From: Konateibacter massiliensis
Lineage (GTDB): Bacteria > Bacillota > Clostridia > Lachnospirales > Lachnospiraceae
NCBI RefSeq assembly: GCF_900184995.1
Contig: NZ_LT860099.1
Location: 2,874,829-2,938,828, forward strand
Direction of reading: 5' to 3'
Length of the DNA stretch: 64,000 bases
A program made the translations under genes and the position numbers. This document shows, one piece after another, positions 7,385 to 15,773 of this stretch; position 1 is the first letter of the stretch, and the number at the start of each line of letters is the position of its first letter. The notes beneath the pieces are model-generated. The model worked only from the letters and a program-made list of their open reading frames with translations. It ran no database searches and was not told where the DNA came from.

Positions 7385-9097
7385 TTGAGATATTCGATTA
7401 AATATGTTGTTTTTGCCATGATAATCATGGTAATCGGCAATGTAAAAATAAATATGTTTACTTCGGATAATAGCCTTGTAAAAGGTGAACGCGAAGTCTA
7501 TGGGCAAAGTTTGTGGAATTCTTATATTTCAGACAGCGTGAACGACAAAAAGATTACGCTGTTAATAGACGGAACGGAGGCAGATATCAGCCAAAGAGAA
7601 ATATTCATGGATGAAAACCTGAATATTATGATTTCCTATAAAAAGCTGGGGCAAAATTTTAACTGCTCGGTGAATCTGTATGACAGTGACAGATTAGTAC
7701 TGGAAAAATACAATACAACGATAGAGATGGTATTAAATTCGGGTACGGCATATGTAAATGACAGCGAAGTGGAGATGAGTTCCCCTGTATATACAGGGGA
7801 GGGCGATGTATATGTGCCGCTTGAACTGGTTGCAAAGGAACTGAATTATGATTACCAGTGGGATATTGTCAATAATCAGATTTTAACGATAAATAATGCC
7901 TCGAATATTCAGATTGTGCCCTATGCCTACGATATGAGAAATGTCTATCGAAACAGTACAGTCAAGAATCAGGGCAGATTTGGAACCTGTTGGGCATTTG
8001 CCTCTCTGACAGCAATTGAGAGTGCTCTTTTGCCGGAGGAAAGTCTGGAGCTTTCGCCTGACCATATGACGCTGAAGAACAGCTTCAGTGCTTCACAAAA
8101 TGACGGCGGAGAATATACGATGGCAACCGCCTATCTGACAAGTTGGCAAGGACCCGTCTATGAAGCAGACGATCCCTACGGGGACGGAGTATCACCGGAC
8201 AATCTGACTGCGGTAAAGCATGTGCAGGAAGTTCAGATTATTCCGGAAAAAAATTATGAGAAAATCAAGGAAGCCGTATATAAATATGGCGGAGTTCAAT
8301 CCTCGTTGTATCTATCCCTGGCAAGCCCTACAAGCAGCTCAGTGTATTATAATCGTGACGATTATGCATATTGCTATAAGGGAGAGGCTAAGCCAAACCA
8401 TGATGTTGTAATCATTGGCTGGGATGACAATTACCCGAAAGAAAATTTTAATATGGATCTGGAGGAGGACGGAGCCTTCATCTGCCAGAATAGCTGGGGT
8501 GAAAGTTTTGGTGACAACGGAGTTTTTTATATTTCGTATTATGATGTTAACATTGGAATACATAATGTAGTATATTCTTTGGTAGAGGATACAGATAATT
8601 ATGATAATATTTACCAGTCAGACTTGTGCGGCTGGGTTGGCCAGCTTGGCTACGGCAGAGAAAGCGTGTACTTTGCGAATGTGTACACGGCAGGCGGAAA
8701 GGAAAGCATTGATGCGGCAGGTTTTTATGCGACGGGAGGAAATACCGAATATGAAATCTACTATATTAAGGATTTTACTGATACCACCTCGTTTGATGTG
8801 CCAAACCGGAAGTTTATAAAAAAGGGAAAGTTTGAAAATGCCGGCTTTTACACCGTAGAATTTCCTGAGCCGGAAGAGGTAGAAGAGGGAGAACGATTTG
8901 CAGTTATGATATACATTACAACGCCTAATTCCGTGCATCCTGCGGCAATTGAATACAATGCGGACGAGTCCACGAAAAATGTTGATTTAAGCGATGGAGA
9001 GGGCTACATTAGTAACCGGGGAAATGGTTGGGACAGCGTTGAGGAGACGCAGAGCTGCAATTTATGCTTAAAGGTTTACACAAAGGATATTGAATAG
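7385..9097 (+). CDS. Secreted papain-family (C1) cysteine protease with lectin-like domain
   Basis: A 570-residue exported protein. A hydrophobic N-terminus (about 5-20) acts as signal or anchor. Residues 55-170 resemble a copper-amine-oxidase N-terminal-like stalk, a wall-associated domain. The peptidase C1 core follows, with Gln196 and Cys202 (GTCWAF), His339 (NHDVVIIGW) and Asn369 (QNSWG), so the catalytic set is complete. The last 170 residues fit the lectin-like domain that commonly follows C1 peptidases in Clostridia. TTG is the start, just after AGGGGAT. An amidase gene follows 34 nt later, which suggests a joint cell-surface role. Confidence 0.85.
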   Translation: MRYSIKYVVFAMIIMVIGNVKINMFTSDNSLVKGEREVYGQSLWNSYISDSVNDKKITLLIDGTEADISQREIFMDENLNIMISYKKLGQNFNCSVNLYDSDRLVLEKYNTTIEMVLNSGTAYVNDSEVEMSSPVYTGEGDVYVPLELVAKELNYDYQWDIVNNQILTINNASNIQIVPYAYDMRNVYRNSTVKNQGRFGTCWAFASLTAIESALLPEESLELSPDHMTLKNSFSASQNDGGEYTMATAYLTSWQGPVYEADDPYGDGVSPDNLTAVKHVQEVQIIPEKNYEKIKEAVYKYGGVQSSLYLSLASPTSSSVYYNRDDYAYCYKGEAKPNHDVVIIGWDDNYPKENFNMDLEEDGAFICQNSWGESFGDNGVFYISYYDVNIGIHNVVYSLVEDTDNYDNIYQSDLCGWVGQLGYGRESVYFANVYTAGGKESIDAAGFYATGGNTEYEIYYIKDFTDTTSFDVPNRKFIKKGKFENAGFYTVEFPEPEEVEEGERFAVMIYITTPNSVHPAAIEYNADESTKNVDLSDGEGYISNRGNGWDSVEETQSCNLCLKVYTKDIE

Positions 9098-9131
9098 AAC
9101 ACAGCGGTAACGAGAGGAGTACTTTTACTGA

Positions 9132-10235
9132 ATGACTTTAGAAGAAAAACTAATCAGAAAAACGGCTATCGGGAGTATATTATTTGCCATCGGGGTTTCT
9201 GTTATATTGTTTAAGCTGCCCGGACAGGCGGTAATTGAGACAATATTCGAACAAGAGCCTGTCTCAGAGGAAGAAACGTTGACGGAAACGGATTTGAATT
9301 CCTTTGGTGAGACCAAGATAACCGATGTAGAAAATAAGCGGGTAAGCTATTTAAAAATTCCTCTTCCAAGTGAGGTAAATGAAGCAGATATTAAAATTGA
9401 AAACAGTTATATTAATCAGACAATTATAATTTCAATCAGCAATATTGATAAAAATTTTTTTAGTGATAATCCTTTAAATGGGAGCAGCGATCACATCAGT
9501 GATATTGTTTATGATCAGGGTGAGGGAGTGGCGCAGGTGGAGCTGGTTATGGACGGCGTATATGAATACGACGCTGATTTTTCCGATGGCAGCCTGAATA
9601 TGAGTTTTATAGAGCCAAAGAGCATATATGATAAAATAGTTGTGATAGATGCCGGTCATGGCAGTTATGACAATGGAGCGGAGTATTTTAACACAAAGGA
9701 GAAGGACATTAATCTGGCAGTTGTGTTAAAATTAAAGGAACTACTGGATGCATCGGATATCAAAGCATATTATACAAGATTGGACGACACCAAACCGACC
9801 AATCTGACACGTGTAAATTTTGCAAACGGCATGGAAGCGGATTTTTTTATCAGTGTACATAACAATGGAGACACAAAGGCATCAAGCTCGGCGGGCACGG
9901 AAGTGCTTTACAATGAAAAGGAAGCAGAGTCGGATTTTGGAAGCAAGCAGCTGGCACAGCTTTGTCAGGATGAGTTGGTGAGCCTGCTAGGTTCAAGGGA
10001 CAGAGGAATTGTGGCAGGTACTGAGAGAGCAGCGGTAATCAATCATGCCGAAATAGCGGCAGCATTGGTGGAAATTGGATTTATTAGCAATCAGGCAGAG
10101 GTGGCAAAGCTGAACACGGAGAGCTATCAGGAAAAAGCGGCGCAAGCAATTTACAATGCGCTTGTGAAGGCTTTTGAAGAGAGAGACGGCGTGAGTGCAA
10201 GTGGCACAGAAGCAAGCGAGGAACAGGAGAATTAG
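9132..10235 (+). CDS. N-acetylmuramoyl-L-alanine amidase (Amidase_3)
   Basis: A 367-residue protein with an N-terminal membrane anchor at about 12-28, a Ser/Glu-rich linker, a beta-rich AMIN-like region at about 60-160, and a zinc amidase domain at 168-350. Zinc ligands are His176 (DAGHG), Glu190 and His243 (SVHNN), with catalytic Glu315 (LVEIGFISN). It cleaves the amide bond between MurNAc and the stem peptide. GGAG lies about 13 nt before the ATG, a slightly long spacing. It sits in line with the protease upstream and rdgB downstream. Confidence 0.85.
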   Translation: MTLEEKLIRKTAIGSILFAIGVSVILFKLPGQAVIETIFEQEPVSEEETLTETDLNSFGETKITDVENKRVSYLKIPLPSEVNEADIKIENSYINQTIIISISNIDKNFFSDNPLNGSSDHISDIVYDQGEGVAQVELVMDGVYEYDADFSDGSLNMSFIEPKSIYDKIVVIDAGHGSYDNGAEYFNTKEKDINLAVVLKLKELLDASDIKAYYTRLDDTKPTNLTRVNFANGMEADFFISVHNNGDTKASSSAGTEVLYNEKEAESDFGSKQLAQLCQDELVSLLGSRDRGIVAGTERAAVINHAEIAAALVEIGFISNQAEVAKLNTESYQEKAAQAIYNALVKAFEERDGVSASGTEASEEQEN

Positions 10236-10236
10236 T

Positions 10237-10839
10237 ATGAAGCAGAAAATTATATTTGCGACGGGAAACGAGGGGAAAATGAAGGAGGTCAGGGAGATAC
10301 TGGCGGACCTTGGAATGGAAGTGCTTTCTTTGAAGGAAGCCGGTATTGACATTGATATTGAGGAAAACGGGGCAACCTTTGAGGAAAATGCGTTAATCAA
10401 AGCAAATGAAATTAAAAAGCTTGTAGACTGCATTGTATTGGCGGATGATTCAGGACTTGAGGTAGATTATCTGAATAAGGAGCCGGGAATTTATTCTGCG
10501 CGTTATATGGGGGAAGATACTTCTTACACAGTAAAAAATAATAACATTTTGGAGCGGCTTGCCGGAGTGCCAGAGGAAATGCGGACGGCACGCTTTGTTT
10601 GTGCTATTGCGGCGGCTTTTCCGGATGGGGCGACGCATACGACAAGGGCAACGATAGAAGGCATTATCGGTGATAAAATAGAGGGAGAAAATGGTTTTGG
10701 ATACGATCCTATCTTTTATTTGCCGGAGTACCATTGTACGACTGCACAGCTTAGTATGGAGCAAAAAAATGAATTGAGCCACAGAGGGAAGGCACTGCGT
10801 GCAATGAAAGAGTTTCTTGGAAAAGGGGAAAACAGATGA
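10237..10839 (+). CDS. rdgB: XTP/dITP diphosphatase (RdgB/HAM1)
   Basis: A 200-residue house-cleaning nucleotide pyrophosphatase that removes XTP and dITP to protect DNA and RNA. Family motifs are present: ATGNEGK at 8-14, ADDSGLEVD at 69-77, FGYDPIF at 154-160 and SHRGKAL at 181-187. The ATG follows CAGGAG. Its stop overlaps the start of the next phosphoesterase gene by 4 nt, so the two are translationally coupled. Confidence 0.93.
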   Translation: MKQKIIFATGNEGKMKEVREILADLGMEVLSLKEAGIDIDIEENGATFEENALIKANEIKKLVDCIVLADDSGLEVDYLNKEPGIYSARYMGEDTSYTVKNNNILERLAGVPEEMRTARFVCAIAAAFPDGATHTTRATIEGIIGDKIEGENGFGYDPIFYLPEYHCTTAQLSMEQKNELSHRGKALRAMKEFLGKGENR

Positions 10840-11324
10840 AGGTATTAATTGTGAGCGATACCCACCGGCAGAACAAAAATCTGTTTGAGGTAATGAAAAA
10901 GGTTGGACCCATTGATTTACTGATACATTTAGGCGACAGTGAAGGCAGCGAGCTGGAGATTGAGCTGGAGGCAGACTGCCCGGTTGAGATGGTCGCAGGA
11001 AACAATGACTTTTTTTGTGATTTGGAGAAGGAAAAAGCAATTCAAATTGGAAAATACAGGGTCCTTTTAACACACGGACATTTTTATTATGTGAGCGTGG
11101 GGACTGAAAATATCAAAACGGAAGCACGTGCAAGGCAGTATGATATCGTTATGTTTGGACATACGCACAGACCTCTTTTAGAGATAGAGGATGATATTAT
11201 CGTGCTCAATCCGGGAAGTCTCTCCTATCCAAGGCAGGAAAGAAGAGTGCCGACCTATGCGATTATGGAGCTTGACAGCAAGGGCGAGGCACATTTTACA
11301 ATCAATGAGTATAAGAGTAGTTGA
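10836..11324 (+). CDS. MJ0936/YfcE-family metallophosphoesterase coupled to rdgB
   Basis: A 162-residue phosphodiesterase with ligands D8-x-H10, G33-D34, G55-N-N-D58, H80-x-H82 and G108-H-T-H111. It starts inside the rdgB stop (ATGA). The rdgB-phosphoesterase pairing is common in Firmicutes. It is shorter than, and clearly different from, the YfcE protein at 5664. The substrate is unknown. Confidence 0.85.
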   Translation: MKVLIVSDTHRQNKNLFEVMKKVGPIDLLIHLGDSEGSELEIELEADCPVEMVAGNNDFFCDLEKEKAIQIGKYRVLLTHGHFYYVSVGTENIKTEARARQYDIVMFGHTHRPLLEIEDDIIVLNPGSLSYPRQERRVPTYAIMELDSKGEAHFTINEYKSS

Positions 11325-11413
11325 AGAGCAGGCCCAACATATGGGTTAATGATAAAAGAGAAACTAAAAAATTGGAAAAAACGATTACTACCGAATGGTA
11401 GGTGGAGGTAGGC

Positions 11414-12373
11414 TTGAGTAATAAAATGGAGAAGGAAGTTCAAAATATTGTGGACTTAATCATAAAGGATTACACAAAGGAGAGCGCAATTAATAAAGGT
11501 GATCTCTGCAATCAGCCATATAAAGAGGAGATTATTTCTATCATTCAGAATTTACAGTATATTATTTTCCCGGGATACTTCGGCCATAAAGTGTTAAAAT
11601 GCTACCATGTGGAGTATCAGCTTGGCGCTACGATTGAAGATGTAACCTACAAGCTGAATAGGCAGATAAGCTTTGCGCTGCGTTACAGCCCGGATTATAT
11701 CGGCAAAGCGAAGGAGATTGTGGATGAGGCAGCAGAGGAGATTACGATTTCCTTTATGAAAAAAATTCCGGAGATAAGAGACTGTCTTGAAACTGATGTA
11801 CAGGCGGCGTATGAGGGAGATCCCGCGGCATATAGCAAGGATGAGATTATATTTTCTTATCCGGGCATCTATGCGGTTATGATTAACCGTATCGCACATG
11901 AGCTTTATAAGCTTCAGGTGCCTCTTATTCCGCGAATTATGACGGAGCATGCTCACAGCGTTACCGGAATTGATATTCATCCGGGTGCGACAATCGGAAA
12001 ATACTTTTTTATTGACCACGGAACGGGCATTGTAATTGGTGAGACAACCCAAATCGGTGAGCATGTGAAAATTTATCAGGGCGTTACGCTTGGTGCTGTT
12101 TCGACAAAGGGCGGTCAGACCTTAAAGGGACAAAAACGACATCCGACAATCGAGGACGGCGTTACAATCTATTCAGGAGCTTCCATTCTCGGCGGAAATA
12201 CAATTATCGGGGAAGAGGTTGTAATCGGCAGTAATGCCTTTGTAACAGGCTCTGTGCCGAGTAAAACGAAGGTCAGCACAAAGAACCCTGAGCTGCAGTT
12301 TAAAACAAGCTCAAAGGCAGAATTTGAAGTGAAAGAACTGATACAAAATGGGTTCTTGGATTATATTATTTAA
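11414..12373 (+). CDS. cysE: Serine O-acetyltransferase
   Basis: A 319-residue enzyme making O-acetylserine for cysteine synthesis. The N-terminal alpha-helical SAT domain (about 1-190) precedes a left-handed beta-helix of hexapeptide repeats with the family signature HPGATIGKYFFIDHGTG and GETTQIGEHV. It resembles the long clostridial EpsC/CysE type. I chose TTG 11414 because GGTGGAGGTAGG lies 6-9 nt upstream; an in-frame GTG at 11402 would overlap that site. A small hairpin (CTACC-GAAT-GGTAG, 11388-11401) abuts the ribosome site. Confidence 0.88.
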   Translation: MSNKMEKEVQNIVDLIIKDYTKESAINKGDLCNQPYKEEIISIIQNLQYIIFPGYFGHKVLKCYHVEYQLGATIEDVTYKLNRQISFALRYSPDYIGKAKEIVDEAAEEITISFMKKIPEIRDCLETDVQAAYEGDPAAYSKDEIIFSYPGIYAVMINRIAHELYKLQVPLIPRIMTEHAHSVTGIDIHPGATIGKYFFIDHGTGIVIGETTQIGEHVKIYQGVTLGAVSTKGGQTLKGQKRHPTIEDGVTIYSGASILGGNTIIGEEVVIGSNAFVTGSVPSKTKVSTKNPELQFKTSSKAEFEVKELIQNGFLDYII

Positions 12374-12650
12374 AGGTGAGTCATGAATGAGTGAAATTGA
12401 GAAAAATAAAGGTTGTATGTAACATAAAGTGAAACTTAATTCAGGTGTGGTTTTATCACAGCTGAATTTTAGTTGAACTTATCTGGGAACGTACCGTTAT
12501 TGTTTAAATTGATTGAATTTTCTGAAATATAAAAATTTTTTAAATTAAACATGTAATTGTGGAGAACAAGGTAAAAATGGTACAGAAAAATAGCTGAAAC
12601 AGGCATAAACACTAGAAAGTGGTGAAAATGAAAAAAGTTTTAAAAATGTG
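12374..12650. other. AT-rich intergenic region before tRNA cluster 2
   Basis: No credible open reading frame. It holds a probable terminator for cysE at 12438-12470 (AATTCAGGTGTG with CACAGCTGAATT, one mismatch, 7-nt loop, then TTT). The remainder shows nothing recognisable until the tRNA promoter. Confidence 0.6.
12438..12470 (+). terminator. Probable terminator of cysE
   Basis: A 12-bp imperfect stem around GTTTTAT with a short T-run (TTTT). It lies 65 nt after the cysE stop. Confidence 0.55.
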
Positions 12651-12679
12651 TTGACATTATTGGAACTGTAAGATATAAT
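12651..12679 (+). promoter_or_regulatory. Consensus sigma-A promoter of tRNA cluster 2
   Basis: Perfect TTGACA (12651-12656) and TATAAT (12674-12679) with a 17-nt spacer. It lies 43 nt upstream of tRNA-Pro, as expected for a strong stable-RNA promoter. Confidence 0.9.
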
Positions 12680-12722
12680 ATATCTTGCGTCACCGGTGAG
12701 CGGTGAGAAATGCAGTAAATAG

Positions 12723-12797
12723 CGGGGTGTGGCTCAGCTTGGCTAGAGCACCTGGTTTGGGACCAGGGGGTCGCAGGTTCGAATCCTGTCACCCCGA
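12723..12797 (+). tRNA. tRNA-Pro (TGG)
   Basis: The acceptor stem CGGGGTG pairs with CACCCCG, discriminator A. The anticodon loop TTTGGGA gives TGG. No CCA is encoded. Confidence 0.96.
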
Positions 12798-12818
12798 TTT
12801 ACAACTTAATATTGATAT

Positions 12819-12889
12819 GCGGGTGTAGTTCAATGGTAGAACACTAGCCTTCCAAGCTAGATACGTGGGTTCGATTCCCATCACCCGCT
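12819..12889 (+). tRNA. tRNA-Gly (TCC)
   Basis: The acceptor stem GCGGGTG pairs with CACCCGC, discriminator T. The anticodon loop CTTCCAA gives TCC. No CCA is encoded. Confidence 0.96.
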
Positions 12890-12944
12890 TAGTGATATGA
12901 ATTTTCTTCGGACAAGTTTTATCACACAATAAAAATCTTGACAT

Positions 12945-13018
<74 letters not shown>

Positions 13019-13041
13019 TTTTTTTTCGTCATTTTGCATAT

Positions 13042-13116
13042 GGTGGGTATAGCGCAGTTGGTTAGCGCGCCAGATTGTGGCTCTGGAGGCCGAGGGTTCG
13101 AATCCCTCTATCCACC
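13042..13116 (+). tRNA. tRNA-His (GTG)
   Basis: The acceptor stem GTGGGTA pairs with TATCCAC, and an extra G at 13042 faces the C at 13116, the G-1:C73 pair specific to His tRNA. The anticodon loop TTGTGGC gives GTG. Confidence 0.96.
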
Positions 13117-13144
13117 TTGTTTTTTATTATAGGAAAACGAATAA

Positions 13145-13216
13145 TGGGCTATCGCCAAGCGGTAAGGCACAGGATTTTGATTCCTGCATTCGCTGGTTCA
13201 AATCCAGCTAGCCCAG
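13145..13216 (+). tRNA. tRNA-Gln (TTG)
   Basis: The acceptor stem TGGGCTA pairs with TAGCCCA, discriminator G. The anticodon loop TTTTGAT gives TTG. A small AACAAC/GTTGTT hairpin with a T-run follows at about 13224-13246 and could act as a partial terminator or processing site. Confidence 0.95.
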
Positions 13217-13252
13217 CTAGTTTAACAACGTAAAGGTTGTTTTTCTATTTAC

Positions 13253-13325
13253 GGGATATTAGCTCAGTTGGTAGAGCACTTGACTTTTAATCAAGTTGTC
13301 CGGGGTTCGAATCCCCGATGTCTCA
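13253..13325 (+). tRNA. tRNA-Lys (TTT)
   Basis: The acceptor stem pairs GGGATAT with ATGTCTC (two G-U pairs), discriminator A. The anticodon loop CTTTTAA gives TTT. Confidence 0.95.
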
Positions 13326-13347
13326 TTTGTTGTCGAAGATAACATAA

Positions 13348-13427
13348 GCGGATGTGGCGGAACTGGCAGACGCGCTAGACTTAGGATCTAGTGGGAGACC
13401 GTGCAGGTTCGATTCCTGTCATCCGCA
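13348..13427 (+). tRNA. tRNA-Leu (TAG), integration target
   Basis: An 80-nt Leu tRNA whose acceptor stem GCGGATG pairs with CATCCGC, discriminator A. The anticodon loop CTTAGGA gives TAG. Its 3' end (T arm and acceptor) is duplicated at 15673-15697 and 18412-18435, so it is the attachment site for the two integrated elements downstream. The tRNA itself is intact. Confidence 0.95.
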
Positions 13428-13477
13428 GGAAATAAGGAGTTTCAAGACTTTGAAAAAGGTTTTGGGGCTCTTTTTTT
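13405..13477 (+). repeat. Left att site: tRNA-Leu 3' end plus terminator
   Basis: The end of tRNA-Leu plus the following terminator is repeated at 18412. From 13412 to 13452 the two copies are identical over 41 bp, and the terminator arm to 13477 differs at only a few positions. A shorter copy of the tRNA part is at 15673. This is the left boundary of the tandem elements. Confidence 0.85.
13434..13477 (+). terminator. Terminator of tRNA cluster 2
   Basis: A long stem rich in G-U pairs (AAGGAGTTTCAAGACTT against AGGTTTTGGGGCTCTT) followed by seven T residues. Homologous copies are at 18441-18483 and 29084-29127. Confidence 0.82.
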
Positions 13478-13713
13478 AGTGGTTAGTACTGCAACTACTA
13501 CTGCAACGGGAAAAATAAAAGAAAAAGCTTGGAGAAACAAATAAATTTAGTAACAGTTTTTCTGTAAGTTATATATGGGGAGAGATAGACAAAACTATGT
13601 AGGATACCGTATAGAAAAAACATAGCATGATAAATATACATGTTAATTAACATGTATATTTATTGATTATCTATAAAATAGAGGGTATAATAGTAAAAAA
13701 GGAGTGATTCGAT

Positions 13714-13959
13714 ATGCCAAATATAAAGCCAGTATCCGATTTAAGAAATTATACGGAAGTATTAAAAGAGGTAAGTATAGACAATCCAGTATATCTTACA
13801 AGGAATGGAAGAGGAGAATATGCTATTGTAAAGATAGAAGAGCTGGATCGATTAAAAGCAGTTCAGAAGCTGTTTGGAGCGTTAGAGAAAGGAGAAGCAT
13901 CTGCAAGAGAGGAAGGCTGGATTACGGCTGACCAAGTGGAAGCTGAACTGGGGTTGTAG
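13714..13959 (+). CDS. Phd/YefM-family antitoxin
   Basis: An 81-residue protein opening with the Phd/YefM pattern: residues 1-50 include PVSDLRNYTEVL and the strand PVYLTRNGRGEYAIV, the DNA-binding dimer fold. The helical C-terminus would neutralise the partner toxin. The ATG follows AAGGAG. The next gene starts 3 nt after the stop, the usual antitoxin-toxin layout. Since that toxin appears broken, this antitoxin may now be solitary. Confidence 0.85.
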   Translation: MPNIKPVSDLRNYTEVLKEVSIDNPVYLTRNGRGEYAIVKIEELDRLKAVQKLFGALEKGEASAREEGWITADQVEAELGL

Positions 13960-13962
13960 AGA

Positions 13963-14240
13963 ATGAGACAAATTCAATATTCTCCGGAAGCAAGACAAAA
14001 GTTAGTGAAAATAAAGAATGAGGTTAGCATTAAGTACGGAGAAGAAAAAGCAAAGAGTATTTTAAACCGAATTACAAAGAACATTAGAAATTTAGAGAGG
14101 TTAGTAAATAGAAAGTGGGCAGCCCACCTTTCACCAGCGAATTAAACAAACCAGAAACCGAAATTTATATTCGTTGTTTGTTAAGCATTGCATTATTACT
14201 ATGGGTTATTCAATATGAACAATAGAGTTTTAGGAGGTAA
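13963..14240 (+). pseudogene. RelE/ParE-type toxin, frameshifted remnant
   Basis: The frame opened at ATG 13963 encodes 60 residues starting like a ParE/RelE toxin (YSPEARQKLVKIK, then an IRNLERL helix) and stops at 14145. Family members run to about 90-100 residues and end in beta strands. Downstream, other frames still read YSLFVKH and then HYYYGLFNMNNRVL, resembling the missing strands, so at least two frameshifts are likely. The catalytic C-terminus is therefore lost. The degenerate end is approximate. Confidence 0.6.
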
Positions 14241-14245
14241 TAAAA

Positions 14246-15316
14246 ATGATAGATGTTAAATATAAAAGAGATGAAAGTAGTAAAAACGAGATAGAAAGAG
14301 TAATAATAAATGGAATTTATGATAAAGAATCCTATCATTCAAAATTCTTAAATAATAGTGTTAGCATATATAATCAAGAAATTATTAATATTTTATTAGC
14401 CGAAAAAACAAAAGAACTTGTTAAATATTTTGGACAATTATCAATACCTATGGATGTAAAATATTATCCGACATCTATATCCGAGCATGATTGGAGCGAC
14501 ATTATTTTAGTCAAGGAAAGTGATGGAATAAAATTACAATTTAGCTTTCAATATGATACTGATGAATGGAAAAATACATATTCTCTTAATGATTTCGGCG
14601 AACATATGGAACTATTTTGTAATGATGATATATTAATAGAATATGAGCAAGAAGATGAAGAAATGATTGGTAATGGATTTAGGTTATTTAAAACTATAGA
14701 AAGTATAGATAATACTTATGGAGATGTTATTGATAAATTTAGCTTTGAAGTTAATGTTTTATTTGAAAAGGTTATAGATAGTCTAGTAAAAATCCATTTA
14801 CAAAATTCCATTAATTTTGAGTTTTCAGTAAGTAATGATATCAAAATAGCCTGTGAACAATATTTAACATATTTTATTCAATTTTTGGAAGATCTCGGCG
14901 TGCAAGCGAATTCTAAAATATCCAGTGAATCACAAAAAATTTTATTTTCAGTATTACCAAATGACCCTGATATAGCCTTAGAAAATATTAAAGAAGCTCT
15001 TGATGTTTATTTACAATTGCCAATGTACATAGATGAAAGTAACACACTAAATAAAAATGATGTAGCAGTTCTTCAATTACAGTCAAACATTAGCCATTTG
15101 AATTCGCAATTAGCATTAGCCAAGGCTACAATGATTGCGCAAGAGAAAACAATAGCTGCTTTAGAATTAATAAGTACCGAAAAAATTAAAAATGCGGAAA
15201 ATAAAAATGAAGAGAAAATACTTAATGGATTATTAACTATTACTGAATATGAAAAAAAATGTATTAAAATAAATATTCCTGAAATTCTAAGAACATTGAA
15301 AAGAAAATTTAAATAG
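14246..15316 (+). CDS. Unrecognised 356-residue coiled-coil protein (element A cargo)
   Basis: I do not recognise a family. The start is firm, since TAGGAGGT lies about 8 nt before the ATG. The protein is acidic, mixed alpha/beta for about 270 residues, with no signal peptide, membrane segment, Walker motif or evident nuclease motif. Residues 275-330 form a probable coiled coil (VLQLQSNISHL, LALAKATMIAQ), followed by a short basic tail ending RTLKRKFK. As the only intact large gene of an integrated element beside a toxin-antitoxin pair, it may be a defence or stability factor. That is inference from location only. Confidence 0.65.
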   Translation: MIDVKYKRDESSKNEIERVIINGIYDKESYHSKFLNNSVSIYNQEIINILLAEKTKELVKYFGQLSIPMDVKYYPTSISEHDWSDIILVKESDGIKLQFSFQYDTDEWKNTYSLNDFGEHMELFCNDDILIEYEQEDEEMIGNGFRLFKTIESIDNTYGDVIDKFSFEVNVLFEKVIDSLVKIHLQNSINFEFSVSNDIKIACEQYLTYFIQFLEDLGVQANSKISSESQKILFSVLPNDPDIALENIKEALDVYLQLPMYIDESNTLNKNDVAVLQLQSNISHLNSQLALAKATMIAQEKTIAALELISTEKIKNAENKNEEKILNGLLTITEYEKKCIKINIPEILRTLKRKFK

Positions 15317-15596
15317 TCATATAATTCTAATGTAATATATAGACCTAAGCCTATTTGCTTTTATAAGAGGGCATTGCTCTGTGGTTTTATGTATTTATCT
15401 ATCCTTACTCATATCGATGGATATGAATAAAAATATGTTGATTGTACTAAAACGAGTGAATGAATATAGGAAACAAATAGTAATATTAGTATTGATAGTA
15501 TTTAAAAATACTGTAAACACAATTATAGTATTAATTGAGTAACAAAGATATTAAGTAATTGATATATGCATATGTGATGTTTATACCACAATATTT
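15317..15596. other. AT-rich non-coding stretch of element A
   Basis: No open reading frame or recognisable site. It is very AT-rich and leads into the 101-bp end repeat. Confidence 0.5.
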
Positions 15597-15697
15597 TTGA
15601 GAACACTTTTGAGAACATTTGTTAGATGAAGTGCTGAATTCCCTTTCTTTATAGTGTTTTTGGACACATAGTAAGGTTCAATTCCTGTCATCCGCAG
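15597..15697 (+). repeat. End repeat with internal att site (right end of element A)
   Basis: A 101-bp segment, 92 positions of which match 18335-18435 with no gaps. It begins with the tandem motif TTGAGAACACTTTTGAGAAC and ends with the tRNA-Leu 3' copy AATTCCTGTCATCCGCAG. The conserved arm may carry integrase arm-binding sites. Confidence 0.85.
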
Positions 15698-15773
15698 TAC
15701 CAAGGGTTTAAACGATTTTTATGTGTAGTAAAAAAATGCGTGTAGCCCAAAATGTAGCCAGCTAAACAGCTGG

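Larger units (their letters stand above)
13428..15697 (+). mobile_element. Integrated element A at tRNA-Leu (non-autonomous)
   Basis: Bounded on the left by tRNA-Leu and on the right by a 25-bp copy of its 3' end (15673-15697), itself inside a 101-bp repeat (15597-15697) shared with element B's right end. It contains an antitoxin, a damaged toxin and an unrecognised 356-residue protein, and no integrase. The sequence is visibly AT-richer than the flanks. It is inferred to have been mobilised by an integrase related to the one in element B. Confidence 0.7.

Noticed and set aside
11325-11413. T-box or cysteine-responsive leader before cysE
   Set aside because: The leader is only about 90 nt and has no T-box motif or terminator; only a 5-bp hairpin next to the ribosome site.
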